64,000 nucleotides of DNA, taken from UBA2589 sp965223235 (lineage in GTDB: Bacteria > Gemmatimonadota > Gemmatimonadetes > Longimicrobiales > Gaopeijiaceae). Within the stretch, counting starts at the first letter, position 1; each line of letters begins with the position of its first letter. The notes under the pieces are model-generated. The model worked only from the letters and a program-made list of their open reading frames with translations. It had not been told where the DNA came from and did not search any database. The translations under genes and the position numbers were made by a program. The DNA lies in contig CBDCVV010000022.1 of assembly GCA_965223235.1 (NCBI GenBank), positions 62,001-126,000 of the forward strand, read 5' to 3'. Below are positions 52,200-61,962 of this stretch, in pieces.

Positions 52200-53816
52200 A
52201 TGCGGGGCCAGATGATGCAGCACCCACTCCTGATCTCCTCCCTCGTTGAGCACGCTGGGACGGTGCATCACGATCAAGCCGTCGTGACCCGGACGGTCGA
52301 GGGGCCCATCCACACGTCGACGTGGGGTCACGTCCGAGATCGATCAGCGCGGCTCGCGCACGCCTTGCGGCGACACGGCATCGCGAAAGGTGACCGGGTC
52401 GGGACCGTCGGATGGAACACTCAACGCCATTTGGAGGCCTACTACGGGATCTCGGGGATCGGCGCCGTATGTCACACCCTCAACCCGCGACTCCACCCGA
52501 CGCAACTCGAGTTCATCGTCACACATGCGGAAGACCGGATCCTCCTTGCGGATCTGACCTTCGTCCCCCTCCTCGAAGCCGTCCACCAGCGCCTCTCGTG
52601 CGTCGAGCGGTACGTCGTCCTTACCGACGAACCACACATGCCAGACACCCCGCTACCCAACGCCATCTCCTACGAAAGGTTTATCTCCGAGGAGTCGACC
52701 GAAATCGAGTGGCCGACGATGGACGAAGGAGACGCGGCGGCGCTTTGCTACACGTCGGGTACGACCGGACATCCGAAGGGCGTCTTGTACAGCCATCGAT
52801 CCACGGTGCTACACGCGTTGGGGGTAGCCCTTCCGGACGTCTTCGACCTCGGTCGAGGATCCTCTGTGTTGCCCATTGTCCCGCTTTTCCATGCGTGCGC
52901 CTGGGGACTGCCGTACGCCGCGGCAGCGACGGGAGCGAAGGTCGTGATGCCGGGAGCGAAGATGGACGCGGCCTCCTTGACCGAGCTGATGGAGGCCGAG
53001 GAGGTCAGCATGTGCGCGGGGGTACCCTCAGTCTTCCTGAGCCTCGTTCGACATTGGAAGGAGCGGGGTGGGCACGCCCCACCTGCCCTCCAGATGGTCC
53101 TCCTGGGAGGGGCCGCGTCGCCACCATCGTTGATCTCCACACTCGAAGACGACTTCGGGATCGAGTTCAGGCATGGCTGGGGCATGACGGAGACGAGTCC
53201 GCTCGGCGCCGTAAACACCCTACTGTCCGAACATCGCACCATGCCCGCGGAGGCGCGCTCCGCGTTTCAGACGAAACAAGGACGTCCCCCATACGGAGTC
53301 GAGCTCCGGATCGTGGGCGATTCAGGCGTACTCCCGAATGACGGAGAGGCCTTTGGCGAGCTGCAGATCCGAGGACCTTGGGTGACCGACGGGTACTTTG
53401 GCTCCGAAGACGAGACGCTCACGCCGGATGGGTGGTTTCCGACCGGCGATGTCGCAACCATCGATTCGCAATCCTATATGCAGATCACCGATCGGACGAA
53501 GGATCTCATCAAGTCGGGCGGCGAATGGATTAGCTCGATCGACGTTGAGAATGAGGCGATGTCGCACCCTGACATCGCGATGGCGGCAGTGATCGGGGTA
53601 CCCGATGAGCAGTGGGGAGAACGGCCCATGCTGATCGCGGTCGCCGGCCCGCGTGGTCGGCCGTCCGACACGGAGATCCTCGAGCACCTCTCGGCCACCC
53701 TCGCCAAGTGGCAGCTCCCCGACGAAATCCGATTCGTCTCCGAGCTTCCGATGGGCGCCACGGGGAAGGTGCAAAAGAGTACGCTTCGTGAGGAGTACGG
53801 ACACGCCGGCCGGTGA
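52200..53816 (+). CDS. long-chain acyl-CoA ligase (AMP-binding enzyme)
   Basis: 538 residues from ATG 52200 (the frame is open to 52050 but those residues are not family-like). ATP/AMP motifs: LCYTSGTTGHPKG (A3), GWGMTETSPLG (A5), WFPTGDVATID, and the catalytic Lys in ATGKVQKSTLRE. A motif with IKSGGEWISSIDVEN fits fatty acyl-CoA ligases of the FadD-like/medium- to long-chain type. Activates a fatty acid as acyl-CoA with ATP. No beta-oxidation genes adjacent. GGGGG precedes the start. Confidence 0.9.
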   Translation: MRGQMMQHPLLISSLVEHAGTVHHDQAVVTRTVEGPIHTSTWGHVRDRSARLAHALRRHGIAKGDRVGTVGWNTQRHLEAYYGISGIGAVCHTLNPRLHPTQLEFIVTHAEDRILLADLTFVPLLEAVHQRLSCVERYVVLTDEPHMPDTPLPNAISYERFISEESTEIEWPTMDEGDAAALCYTSGTTGHPKGVLYSHRSTVLHALGVALPDVFDLGRGSSVLPIVPLFHACAWGLPYAAAATGAKVVMPGAKMDAASLTELMEAEEVSMCAGVPSVFLSLVRHWKERGGHAPPALQMVLLGGAASPPSLISTLEDDFGIEFRHGWGMTETSPLGAVNTLLSEHRTMPAEARSAFQTKQGRPPYGVELRIVGDSGVLPNDGEAFGELQIRGPWVTDGYFGSEDETLTPDGWFPTGDVATIDSQSYMQITDRTKDLIKSGGEWISSIDVENEAMSHPDIAMAAVIGVPDEQWGERPMLIAVAGPRGRPSDTEILEHLSATLAKWQLPDEIRFVSELPMGATGKVQKSTLREEYGHAGR

Positions 53817-53842
53817 GCGACGGATTCCGCGTTGGGGTCGCT

Positions 53843-53854
53843 CGACGTAGATTC
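53843..53854 (+). promoter_or_regulatory. shared intergenic motif CGACGTAGATTC
   Basis: The 12-mer occurs here, 32 nt before the DUF454 gene, and at 7519-7530, 61 nt before the exported-protein gene at 7592. Both are in intergenic DNA on the coding strand. Possibly part of a promoter. Confidence 0.3.
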
Positions 53855-53886
53855 CGTTTGCTCCCCTAGTCTCCGTATCTGACTGC

Positions 53887-54339
53887 ATGTCGACGACGCC
53901 CGATTGTCCTGTTGATCACGAGTCCGCAGAGCGGGCTGTCGATCGACTTCCCGGTCCCTTTCGCCGGGCCGCATACTTCGGGATCGGGAGTACGAGTGTG
54001 GTACTGGGCGTCATTGGGGTCTTCGTCCCGCTCTGGCCCACCACATGCTTTCTTCTCCTGGCTGGCTGGTGCTTCGCTCGGAGTTCAACTAGGGCCGAAC
54101 GGTGGCTCCATGAAAACCGATACTTCGGTCGATACCTGCGCGACTACCGGGAGCGCGGCGTAATCTCTTCGGGCGTGCGGACCGCGTCGGTCTCCGTCCT
54201 TTGGGTGTTCATCGGGGCGAGCACTGTCGTACTCGCGGGGCGACTCTGGGTCGTCGCGCTCCTGGTGCTCATCGCAGGGCTCGTCACGCTCCACCTATTT
54301 TCACTCCCGACCGAAGCGAGGGTCTCGCCGGCGGAGTGA
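53887..54339 (+). CDS. DUF454 (YbaN-like) inner-membrane protein
   Basis: 150 residues with three to four hydrophobic stretches. The conserved block is VVLGVIGVFVPLWPTTCFLLLAGWCFARSS, then WLHENRYFGRYLRDYRERGVIS, exactly the DUF454 pattern. Unknown function in most bacteria. Downstream the metzincin lipoprotein starts 26 nt later, so they may be co-transcribed. Confidence 0.9.
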   Translation: MSTTPDCPVDHESAERAVDRLPGPFRRAAYFGIGSTSVVLGVIGVFVPLWPTTCFLLLAGWCFARSSTRAERWLHENRYFGRYLRDYRERGVISSGVRTASVSVLWVFIGASTVVLAGRLWVVALLVLIAGLVTLHLFSLPTEARVSPAE

Positions 54340-54365
54340 CTTCAACCCATCTGGGAAGGGTCACG

Positions 54366-56828
54366 ATGACGTTCGTCCCCAAGCTGGCCTACTTAGCGCC
54401 GGCCTTGTTCGCGCTCGCCTGCTCATCATCCCCTCCGCCACCTCCCGCACCGTCTGAAGAGGGGTCGTCGCGGGACGATGGATACGCGGAGCTGGTGGAG
54501 GACGCCTCACTGGATGAAGGGCTCTTCACGGTCATCGAGTCGGACGACGAGGTCCGTTTCGAGATTCCGGATTCCCTCCTCGGGCGGGACATGCTCCTGA
54601 TAAGCCGGGTCGCGGGGGTACAGGCCGGAATGGGCGGCTTTCTCCCAGCTGGAGCCGCCGTGAACCGCCAAATGGTGCGGTTCGAACGTGTCGGAGATCG
54701 AGTGCTCCTTCGGGCATACAGTGGTGAAGCGGTCGCGGACGACACCCTCGCGATCGCTCAATCCGTCCGCTCGAACTACTTCGCTCCCATCTTGGCGTCC
54801 TTCGAGGTCGAAGTCCGCGGGCCGACGGACGGTTCGTCCGTCGTCGATGTGACCGACTTCTTCGAGGGAGACACCCCCGCGCTGTCGGGACTCCGACCGG
54901 CGCAGCGCAGGAACTATCAGGTCCGGCGTCTCGACGGAGACAGGAGCTTCATTACCAGGGTCCGTAGCTATCCTTTGAACGTGAACGTACGCCACACGCT
55001 CACCTACGAAGCCGCGGCCCCTCCCTCGGACGCGCAAGCCAACACCATCTCTATGGAGATGAACCAGTCGCTCGTGCTGCTCCCCGCCGATCCGATGAAA
55101 CCAAGGCACGCCGATCCACGCGTCGGATACTTCACGGTCGAGCGTGTCAACTACGGTCTCGACGAACAGAAGGCGGCAACGGAGACCTTTATCCGTCGGT
55201 GGCGCCTGGAGCCGAGTGACCCGATCGCGTACGCTCGCGGGGAAGTCGTCGAACCGGTCAAGCCCATCACGTGGTATATCGATCCGGCGACTCCCGAACA
55301 GTGGCGCGGCGCGGTCCGACGGGGGGTCGAAAACTGGAACCAGGCCTTCGAGGCCGCCGGATTCCGGAATGCCGTCCGCGCCCTCGATCCGCCGTCGCCG
55401 GAAGAGGATCCCGAGTGGGACCCCGAAGACGTTCGTTTTTCGGTCGTGCGCTGGTCCGCATCGCTCACCCGTAACGCTCAGGGCCCCAGCACTTCGGACC
55501 CCCGAACCGGTGAGATCATCGAGAGCGACATCGTGTGGTATCACAACCACATGCGGTCGTACCGAAATTGGATGGTGGTGCAGACCGGCGCGGCGAACCC
55601 CGATGCCCGGAGTCTACCGATCAGCGACGCCTTGATGGCGGAGGCGATGGAGCAGGTCATCACCCACGAGATCGGTCACGCGATCGGCCTGCCGCACAAC
55701 ATGGTCGCAAGCTCTGCATTCCCGACGGATTCTCTCCGATCCCAGACGTTCGCGAGTCGGATGGGCGTCGCGCCGACCATCATGGACTACGCTCGCCAGA
55801 ACTACATCGCTCAGCCGGGAGACGGCCTCCGCCCCGAAGACTTTCTCCGCCGTATCGGGCCGTACGACTTGTACTCCGTGAACTGGGGCTACCGGGTCAT
55901 CCCGGGAGTCGACACTCCGGCGGACGAGAAGAGCACGTTGGACGAGTGGATCGTCGAACGAGCGGACGACCGCATGTACAAGTACCTCCCGCAAGGTGGA
56001 CTCGGAGCGACGGACCCACGAGCACAAACCGAAGACATGGGCGACGATCCTGTGCTGTCGAGCAGCTACGGGATGGACAATCTGCGCCGGATCGTGCCCA
56101 ATCTGATCGATTGGACGACCCGACCGGGGGACGACTACGGGGACCTCCGGGAAGTCTACGGGGAGGCCCTTTCTCAGTGGAACCGATACGTGGGGCATGT
56201 GCTGACACTCGTTGCGGGGGTCCACATCGATTTGAAGACGGCCGATCAAGGAGGGATCGTCTACGAGGCCGTGCCTCGGGCGCGGCAAGAAGCAGCGGTT
56301 GCATGGCTCACTCGGGAGGTTTTCGACGCCCCCACGTGGCTCAACGACCCTGCGATCCTCGACCGAATCGGGCCCTCCACAGGAGGTCTCCGAGCGGTGC
56401 AGTCCCGACAAGCCGCGATCTTGAACCGCCTCATCGATCCGAGACGTCTCGACATGCTCACCGAGTTGGAGGCGACGTACCCTTCGGTAGCGTACCCCCT
56501 GGTCGACTTTCTCGACGACGTCCGGTCCGGGGTGTGGGGTGACCTCTCGTCGGTGTCGGCGATGGACGGATACCGCCGAGCGCTCCAACGTGCGTACCTC
56601 GCTCGTTTCGAGCAGCTGATGACGGAGCAACCGGAGGGGAATCCCTTCCAGGGCCCAGCGCCTAACCTGAGCCGCTCCGACATCCGCCCGCTCCTCCGGG
56701 CGCAGCTCATTGGACTCCGGCGAGAGGTAGACACAGCCGTGCGTAGAATCCGTCATCGCGTGACACGGGCTCACCTCGAGGATGTACTCATCCGGATTGA
56801 CGGCATCTTGGAAGCCAAGCCGGAGTGA
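54366..56828 (+). CDS. zinc metalloprotease lipoprotein (DUF5117/DUF4953-like metzincin)
   Basis: 820 residues from ATG 54366 with AAGGG upstream. Lipobox FALACSSS puts a lipid-modified Cys at about 20. Residues about 60-330 form the beta-rich DUF5117-like N-terminal half; the catalytic half has HEIGHAIGLPHNM, the HExxHxxGxxH zinc site of metzincins, and the Met-turn APTIMDYARQNY. The C-terminal helical third contains repeated LxxR/E patterns. Likely cell-surface endopeptidase. Stop overlaps the next gene by 4 nt (GTGA). The frame is open to 54201 but that overlaps the DUF454 gene. Confidence 0.88.
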   Translation: MTFVPKLAYLAPALFALACSSSPPPPPAPSEEGSSRDDGYAELVEDASLDEGLFTVIESDDEVRFEIPDSLLGRDMLLISRVAGVQAGMGGFLPAGAAVNRQMVRFERVGDRVLLRAYSGEAVADDTLAIAQSVRSNYFAPILASFEVEVRGPTDGSSVVDVTDFFEGDTPALSGLRPAQRRNYQVRRLDGDRSFITRVRSYPLNVNVRHTLTYEAAAPPSDAQANTISMEMNQSLVLLPADPMKPRHADPRVGYFTVERVNYGLDEQKAATETFIRRWRLEPSDPIAYARGEVVEPVKPITWYIDPATPEQWRGAVRRGVENWNQAFEAAGFRNAVRALDPPSPEEDPEWDPEDVRFSVVRWSASLTRNAQGPSTSDPRTGEIIESDIVWYHNHMRSYRNWMVVQTGAANPDARSLPISDALMAEAMEQVITHEIGHAIGLPHNMVASSAFPTDSLRSQTFASRMGVAPTIMDYARQNYIAQPGDGLRPEDFLRRIGPYDLYSVNWGYRVIPGVDTPADEKSTLDEWIVERADDRMYKYLPQGGLGATDPRAQTEDMGDDPVLSSSYGMDNLRRIVPNLIDWTTRPGDDYGDLREVYGEALSQWNRYVGHVLTLVAGVHIDLKTADQGGIVYEAVPRARQEAAVAWLTREVFDAPTWLNDPAILDRIGPSTGGLRAVQSRQAAILNRLIDPRRLDMLTELEATYPSVAYPLVDFLDDVRSGVWGDLSSVSAMDGYRRALQRAYLARFEQLMTEQPEGNPFQGPAPNLSRSDIRPLLRAQLIGLRREVDTAVRRIRHRVTRAHLEDVLIRIDGILEAKPE

Positions 56829-58378
56829 CCACGCCGAAGTGGCTTCCGTTCGCCATCGCGGTCGCCGTCTTCGGTGTGTGCGTAGCTTCGTGGCGCCCCA
56901 TACCGGCAGGCGTCTGGCACGACGATGGCGTCTACATGCTCATCGGCAAAGCGCTCGCGGACGGTCAGGGGCTGACCTACCAGGGCGTCGTAGACTCCCC
57001 ACCCGCGGCAAAGTTCCCCCCTGCCTGGCCCGCGCTTTTGGCGGTGCTCTGGAAGACGCTCACCTCGATCGGCGCCGTCTCCCTCGCAGCGACAGCGCTC
57101 AACTTCCTCTTTCTCGCTTGCGGGGCCGCAGCGTTCTCCCTGGCCGTTCAGCGGCGCGCCGACCTGTCGCCAGTCGAGACCGTCGTCGTCGGGCTGGCGG
57201 GGTACGCATCGGCAGACCTTGTGCGGGTCGCCGCCATACCTCTCTCGGAACCGCTCGCTCTGGCACTCCTCGGTATCGGCTTCCTCCTCTTGTCCGCTCG
57301 CGAGCTCACGCACTCGGCTCTCTTTGGTGTTGCAGTCACCGCGGTCCTGCTCGTCGCGACCCGGACTGCGGGCATCGTCTTCGTCATCGCAGCCGCTCTG
57401 GGCCTCGTGCTCGCAGGGCGACCCGGTGGCATACGATCCGGCTTGCGGACCGCCGCTTGGGCCACGGGACCTGCCTTCGCCTTTGCCTTCACATGGAACC
57501 GATGGTCGGCGAATGCGGGGGCCACAATCCCCGAGGGTGTCCGCGACCTCCTCGGCCCCTACGGCGGATGGTTACGCGAGCAACTCCTGTCCGCTCCACT
57601 CGACTTCATCGCTCTACTCCCGTCACACACATGGGGGGTCGCGAGCCGAGCGGTCGCACTGCTCGTGCCTGGGGCCCAGGGGCCACTCATCACCGGGGCT
57701 GCGGTCGTGGTCGCCCCTGTACTCGCTTGGGGTCTGGTGTGCCTCTTCCGACGATTCCCGATCTTGGCGTGGTACATCGTGGGGTACAGCCTCGTCTTAT
57801 TGCTTTGGCCCTATCTAGATCGACGACTCCTGGTTCCCCTGCATGCGCCTCTCGTCGCCGCGCTGGTCGTCGGAGCAAAAGACCTCGCCTACCGAGCCAC
57901 CCACGTTCCGGTGCGACGTGGGCTGCAGGTAGCGAGCGCACTCTGGGTGATCTCCTTTGCGACCGTCACGGCCTATCGAGTCGCCGACGGATGGCCCACG
58001 GCCCCGTACCGCCTCCGTGCCGAACGCCTCGCCGCCTCCGTCACGGCAATCGAAAGGAGCGCGCGGCCCGACCCGGTGGTGGGGGCCCCTGAGTTCTGGG
58101 CGGCCTTGCACCTTCACGGTGGCTGGACGGTAGCGCCCAGCGTCCGGTTCGACCCCCGGAGCGACGACCCGGAAACACCGATGTGGGGAACACCCGAAGA
58201 GCAGTTGGCGATGTGGCGATCTACCGGCGTCGATCACCTGCTGCTCGAGCAAAATGGCCTCCTCCACCGAGGCGCGCTCGATCTTCTGGAGGAACGGTGC
58301 CCAGGAACCGCATTCGTGCTCGCGCGCATGGAGACTTCGATGGTGGTGTATCTCGAACGAGGGGAAGGCTGCCCCTAG
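56825..58378 (+). CDS. GT-C-like polytopic membrane glycosyltransferase candidate
   Basis: 517 residues from a GTG overlapping the metalloprotease stop. About ten to eleven hydrophobic helices. After the first helix lies HDDGVYMLIGKALADG, an Asp-Asp pair in the first periplasmic loop as in ArnT/PMT-type GT-C enzymes, and KFPPAWPALLA, seen in GT-C hypothetical proteins. The C-terminal 120 residues are soluble (GAPEFWAALHLHGGW). It would use a lipid-linked sugar donor in the periplasm. Acceptor unknown. Confidence 0.75.
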   Translation: MTTPKWLPFAIAVAVFGVCVASWRPIPAGVWHDDGVYMLIGKALADGQGLTYQGVVDSPPAAKFPPAWPALLAVLWKTLTSIGAVSLAATALNFLFLACGAAAFSLAVQRRADLSPVETVVVGLAGYASADLVRVAAIPLSEPLALALLGIGFLLLSARELTHSALFGVAVTAVLLVATRTAGIVFVIAAALGLVLAGRPGGIRSGLRTAAWATGPAFAFAFTWNRWSANAGATIPEGVRDLLGPYGGWLREQLLSAPLDFIALLPSHTWGVASRAVALLVPGAQGPLITGAAVVVAPVLAWGLVCLFRRFPILAWYIVGYSLVLLLWPYLDRRLLVPLHAPLVAALVVGAKDLAYRATHVPVRRGLQVASALWVISFATVTAYRVADGWPTAPYRLRAERLAASVTAIERSARPDPVVGAPEFWAALHLHGGWTVAPSVRFDPRSDDPETPMWGTPEEQLAMWRSTGVDHLLLEQNGLLHRGALDLLEERCPGTAFVLARMETSMVVYLERGEGCP

Positions 58379-58382
58379 GCGG

Positions 58383-59348
58383 TCATTCCCCTCCGAGCTC
58401 CGTCATCCACGCGCCGATGGCGGTCTCGAAATACGAGTCATTGAAGAGGGTCCACTCCGCAAGCTCGCCCGGCAACCGGAAAGCGCGCCCCGCCTCATAC
58501 GCGGTCATCCCCTCCGATCGCGCCGCTCGGGCTGCAACCTCGACCTGTGCCAGGACTTCGATGTAGGCGTCGAGCGCCGCACGATCCGCGATCGCGCCGT
58601 GGCCCGGGACGTACGTCTCGGCCTCCGTCAGCCGGATCAGCTCCACCGCCTGCCCGAGCCGAGACGGGGTCGCGTCGACGTAGTTCGGAAACATCCCGTT
58701 CCAGACCAGATCCCCGCAGAAGACAACCGCCGGGTCTGAAAGCTCCACCGTGACGTCGGAGCCCGTGTGTCCCTGCCGTGGCACGATCAAGACCGATCGG
58801 TCGCCTAGATCGAGCTCCGTCGGCCGAATGGAGTCGAGCGGCGCAGCTCGATTCAGGATGTCATTGGGTGCATCCCGGTTTTGGCGGGTCTCATCTCGCG
58901 TTCGCGGCGTCGCCATGATCGCCGGGGCGCCGATCTCCTTCGCTCCTCTCAACCCGCCCGTGTGGTCACGGTGATAGTGCGTAAGGACGACGTGGGTAGG
59001 AGCGCGGCCCGCCAACCTCGTCGCCTGCTCCGCCATCCATCGCGCACCTGCATCGGATCCGAACGCCTCGATCACGACGACCCCGTCGCGCCCCGCCACA
59101 ATGCCTCCGTTGCACAGCGTCGTCCGATCTTCCAACGGGTTCGAAATCAACGCCCAAACACCGTCCGCGATGCGCTCGATGCGACCCCATGGTTCAGAGG
59201 CGACCACGGGGAATCGCTCCTGCGCTGCCCAGAGGCGGCGGGACCCCAGCGGGGCGAAGGCCGACATCCACGCGATGTGCGCTGCGCACGAGGCGCACCG
59301 GTGCAAAAAACCGCGCCGACTACAGTCGGATTGGATCACATCTACCAC
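58383..59348 (-). CDS. Tat-exported metallo-beta-lactamase-fold hydrolase
   Basis: 321 residues. Residues about 8-42 contain a twin-arginine leader (CSRRGFLHRCASC) and hydrophobic stretch. The MBL metal site is HYHRDHTGG (HxHxDH), with H in GHTGSD, D in VFCGDLVW and H in VPGHG. The order and loop lengths fit the glyoxalase II-like/quinoprotein-associated periplasmic hydrolases more than beta-lactamases. Substrate unknown. The divergent Vgb-like gene begins at 59518 and the 169-nt region between contains an imperfect repeat GGGTCGC/GCGACCC at 59410-59434. Confidence 0.88.
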   Translation of the reverse strand: MVDVIQSDCSRRGFLHRCASCAAHIAWMSAFAPLGSRRLWAAQERFPVVASEPWGRIERIADGVWALISNPLEDRTTLCNGGIVAGRDGVVVIEAFGSDAGARWMAEQATRLAGRAPTHVVLTHYHRDHTGGLRGAKEIGAPAIMATPRTRDETRQNRDAPNDILNRAAPLDSIRPTELDLGDRSVLIVPRQGHTGSDVTVELSDPAVVFCGDLVWNGMFPNYVDATPSRLGQAVELIRLTEAETYVPGHGAIADRAALDAYIEVLAQVEVAARAARSEGMTAYEAGRAFRLPGELAEWTLFNDSYFETAIGAWMTELGGE

Positions 59349-59517
59349 TCCATCACCCGTCTCACACGGCGCCTCACCCGCACGACGCCCTACGGATGGA
59401 TGAAGCTACGGGTCGCCTTGTCTCGACGCGACCCGACATCCTCTTACGCCGTCACCGCCCGTGCACGTTCGACGGCCACGCCCCACATTGGCCGCGGTCA
59501 GATCAGAGGAGAGAATC

Positions 59518-60573
59518 ATGCGCACGAAGAATTGGCTGTGGCTGGCACTTGCTATGGTCGTCGTCCCACATCCCGCCGACGCTCAGACGGCAAATGATCC
59601 CGAACTTGAAGAGTGGGTCGTGCCGTACGCCGATTCACGACCTCGGGACCCGGCGGTCGCACCGGATGGACGTGTGTGGTTCTGTGGGCAAGCCGGGGCC
59701 TACATCGCCGTGCTCGACCCTGAGACCGGAGACTTTACCCAGTACGACACCGGCGGGGTGCGTCCCCACAATCTCATCATCGACGACGAGGGCATGGTCT
59801 GGTACGCGGGGAACGCGGCCAATGAAGGCGCGGAGGCTCACCATATCGGTCGACTGGATCCGGCCACGGGAGAGATCGAACGGTTCATGATGCCGGACGA
59901 CCGGGCTCGAGATCCCCACACGTTGGTGTTCGACAGTCAGGGTGATATCTGGTTCACCGTGCAAGGCGGGAACTTCATCGGAAAGCTTTGGACCGAGAGT
60001 GGGGAGGTCCGACTCGTCGAGGCTCCTCAAGTCGAAGGGTCGCGTCGAGGAAGCTCGAGCCGTCCATACGGAATCCAGATGGACTCGAGCGATCGACCTT
60101 GGATCGCGCTCTTTAACACGAATGGGATTGCCACGGTCGACCCAGTCTCGTTCGAACTCGAGACCTACAGACTCCCCGACGATGCCCTCCCACGTCGCCT
60201 GACCGTGACCTCCGACGACATCGTCTGGTATGGAGACTGGGTGCGCGGCACCTTGGGACGGCTCGATCCCGTCACGGGCGACGTAAGAGAGTTCGATCTG
60301 CCGAGTGGGCGGGAAGCACGTCCTTACGCGATCTTAGCCGACGACACCGACCGAATCTGGATCTTCGAGACGGGTGTTCAGCCCAACAATCTGGTGGGTT
60401 TCGACCCGACCACCGAAGAGATCTTCAGCACGACCCAGCCCGAGAGTGGCGGAGGGACCGTGCGGCACATGTTCTTCCATCCGGAAGAGAACGCCCTTTG
60501 GTTCGGGGCCGACACCAACACCGTGGGTGTCGCGAAGTTACCGGCGCGCCGACGCGCCGTGAGTGACCGATAG
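59518..60573 (+). CDS. exported Vgb-like (virginiamycin B lyase-type) beta-propeller
   Basis: 351 residues from ATG 59518 with AGAGGAG upstream and a signal peptide (MRTKNWLWLALAMVVVPHPADAQ). It has seven propeller blades with the repeated DPxTGDFxxYD/RLDPATGEIERF pattern and WYxG(N/D) turns. Vgb lyases linearise streptogramin B, but most relatives in environmental bacteria are uncharacterised; the catalytic His/Glu of Vgb cannot be confirmed here. Precedes a YfcC-type carrier by 36 nt, so probably co-transcribed with it. Confidence 0.85.
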   Translation: MRTKNWLWLALAMVVVPHPADAQTANDPELEEWVVPYADSRPRDPAVAPDGRVWFCGQAGAYIAVLDPETGDFTQYDTGGVRPHNLIIDDEGMVWYAGNAANEGAEAHHIGRLDPATGEIERFMMPDDRARDPHTLVFDSQGDIWFTVQGGNFIGKLWTESGEVRLVEAPQVEGSRRGSSSRPYGIQMDSSDRPWIALFNTNGIATVDPVSFELETYRLPDDALPRRLTVTSDDIVWYGDWVRGTLGRLDPVTGDVREFDLPSGREARPYAILADDTDRIWIFETGVQPNNLVGFDPTTEEIFSTTQPESGGGTVRHMFFHPEENALWFGADTNTVGVAKLPARRRAVSDR

Positions 60574-60609
60574 ACAGCGCCTCCCAACGCCCCGACAAGG
60601 CGAGCTCAA

Positions 60610-61962
60610 ATGACTGAAGGATCTCGGCTGCGACTACCGCACCCCCTCGCGCTCCTCACGGGGTGTGTGCTCCTCGCGGCGGCAGCGACCTATCTGCTCC
60701 CAGCCGGGGAGTTCGATCGGCGCGTGGACCCGACGGACGGGCGGACCTTCGTGGTGCCCGGGACGTATAGCGCTGTCGAATCGGCCCCGGTGAATCTCTT
60801 CGAGGCGATGGTCGCTCTGCCCAAGGGAATGCTCGCCGCCGGCGATGTGATCTTCCTGGTCTTCCTCATCGGTGGCGCTTTTACCGTGGTCGATCAGTCG
60901 GGGACGCTCCGGCGCGCGATCCCGTCACTCGTCCACGCCCTCCGAGGGCGGGATCTGCTCATCGTCCCGGTGATCTCCCTTTTCTTCGCCATGGGCGGCG
61001 TCGTGCAGAACATGCAGGAAGAGATCATCCCTCTCATCCCTGTGATTCTGATTCTCGCTGCCCGACTCGGATTTCCTCCACTCGTCGCCGTCTCGATGAG
61101 CGCGGGGGCTGCTTTCGTCGGCTCCGCGTTCAGTCCGATCAACCCTTTCCAGGTCCAAATCGCGCAGAGAGCCGCAGAAGTGTCGCTCATGTCCGGCGCC
61201 GGGTTCCGGATCGTTTTCTTAATTCTGGCACTCGCGTTTTGGATCGGGATGACGATGCGGTACGCGGCGCAGAACCGAGGTCAGCCTAGCGACGAAGACG
61301 CTTCACTAGGCGAGTCGATGACGGGGACGGACACGACGGTGCTCCTCTTGGTCGCCGCGACCTTCGTCCTCATGATCGTCGGCATGCAGCGTTGGGGATG
61401 GGGTTTCGACGAGATGTCGGCCGCCTTCTTCCTCATGGGGTGCATCGTAGGACTGCTGTCGCGAATGGGGATCCAAGGAACGGCAGAAGCCTATGTGAAG
61501 GGCTTCCGAGACATGGCGTACGCCGCCCTCCTAATCGGCTTCGCCCGAGCGATCTCCACTGTGCTCGAGCAGGGTCTCATTATCGATACGATCGTAAACG
61601 GGATGTTCGCTCCTCTCGAGCATCTTCCGCGGCTTGCTTCCGCGCTCGGGATGATCCTCGGACAGGCGCTCCTCCACGTGCCCGTTCCGTCAGTGAGCGG
61701 ACAGGCCGTGCTAACCATGCCGATCCTCGCGCCCCTCGCAGACTTGCTCGGCATGAGTCGCCAAGTCGTCGTCCTGGCCTACCAATACGGAGCTGGGCTG
61801 TGTGACATCGTCACGCCCACCAACGGGGCCCTCATGGCGATCCTAGCCGCGGCCGGGGTGCGCTACGAAGCATGGATGCGCTTCGCCGGTCCCCTTTACC
61901 TCGGCCTGGTCGTCCTCGGGGGGATCTCGATCGCGGTGGCCATCGCAATCGGGTTGCAGTGA
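60610..61962 (+). CDS. YfcC-family carrier
   Basis: 450 residues, about twelve membrane helices with a re-entrant segment. Motifs LPAGEFDRRVD after helix 1 (a YfcC/arginine-ornithine antiporter mark), GGVVQNMQEEIIPLIPVI, GSAFSPINPFQVQIAQ and DIVTPTNGALMAILAAAGV are typical. Probably transports a dicarboxylate, amino acid or peptide-like anion. Stop overlaps the Nudix gene by 4 nt (GTGA). Confidence 0.88.
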   Translation: MTEGSRLRLPHPLALLTGCVLLAAAATYLLPAGEFDRRVDPTDGRTFVVPGTYSAVESAPVNLFEAMVALPKGMLAAGDVIFLVFLIGGAFTVVDQSGTLRRAIPSLVHALRGRDLLIVPVISLFFAMGGVVQNMQEEIIPLIPVILILAARLGFPPLVAVSMSAGAAFVGSAFSPINPFQVQIAQRAAEVSLMSGAGFRIVFLILALAFWIGMTMRYAAQNRGQPSDEDASLGESMTGTDTTVLLLVAATFVLMIVGMQRWGWGFDEMSAAFFLMGCIVGLLSRMGIQGTAEAYVKGFRDMAYAALLIGFARAISTVLEQGLIIDTIVNGMFAPLEHLPRLASALGMILGQALLHVPVPSVSGQAVLTMPILAPLADLLGMSRQVVVLAYQYGAGLCDIVTPTNGALMAILAAAGVRYEAWMRFAGPLYLGLVVLGGISIAVAIAIGLQ

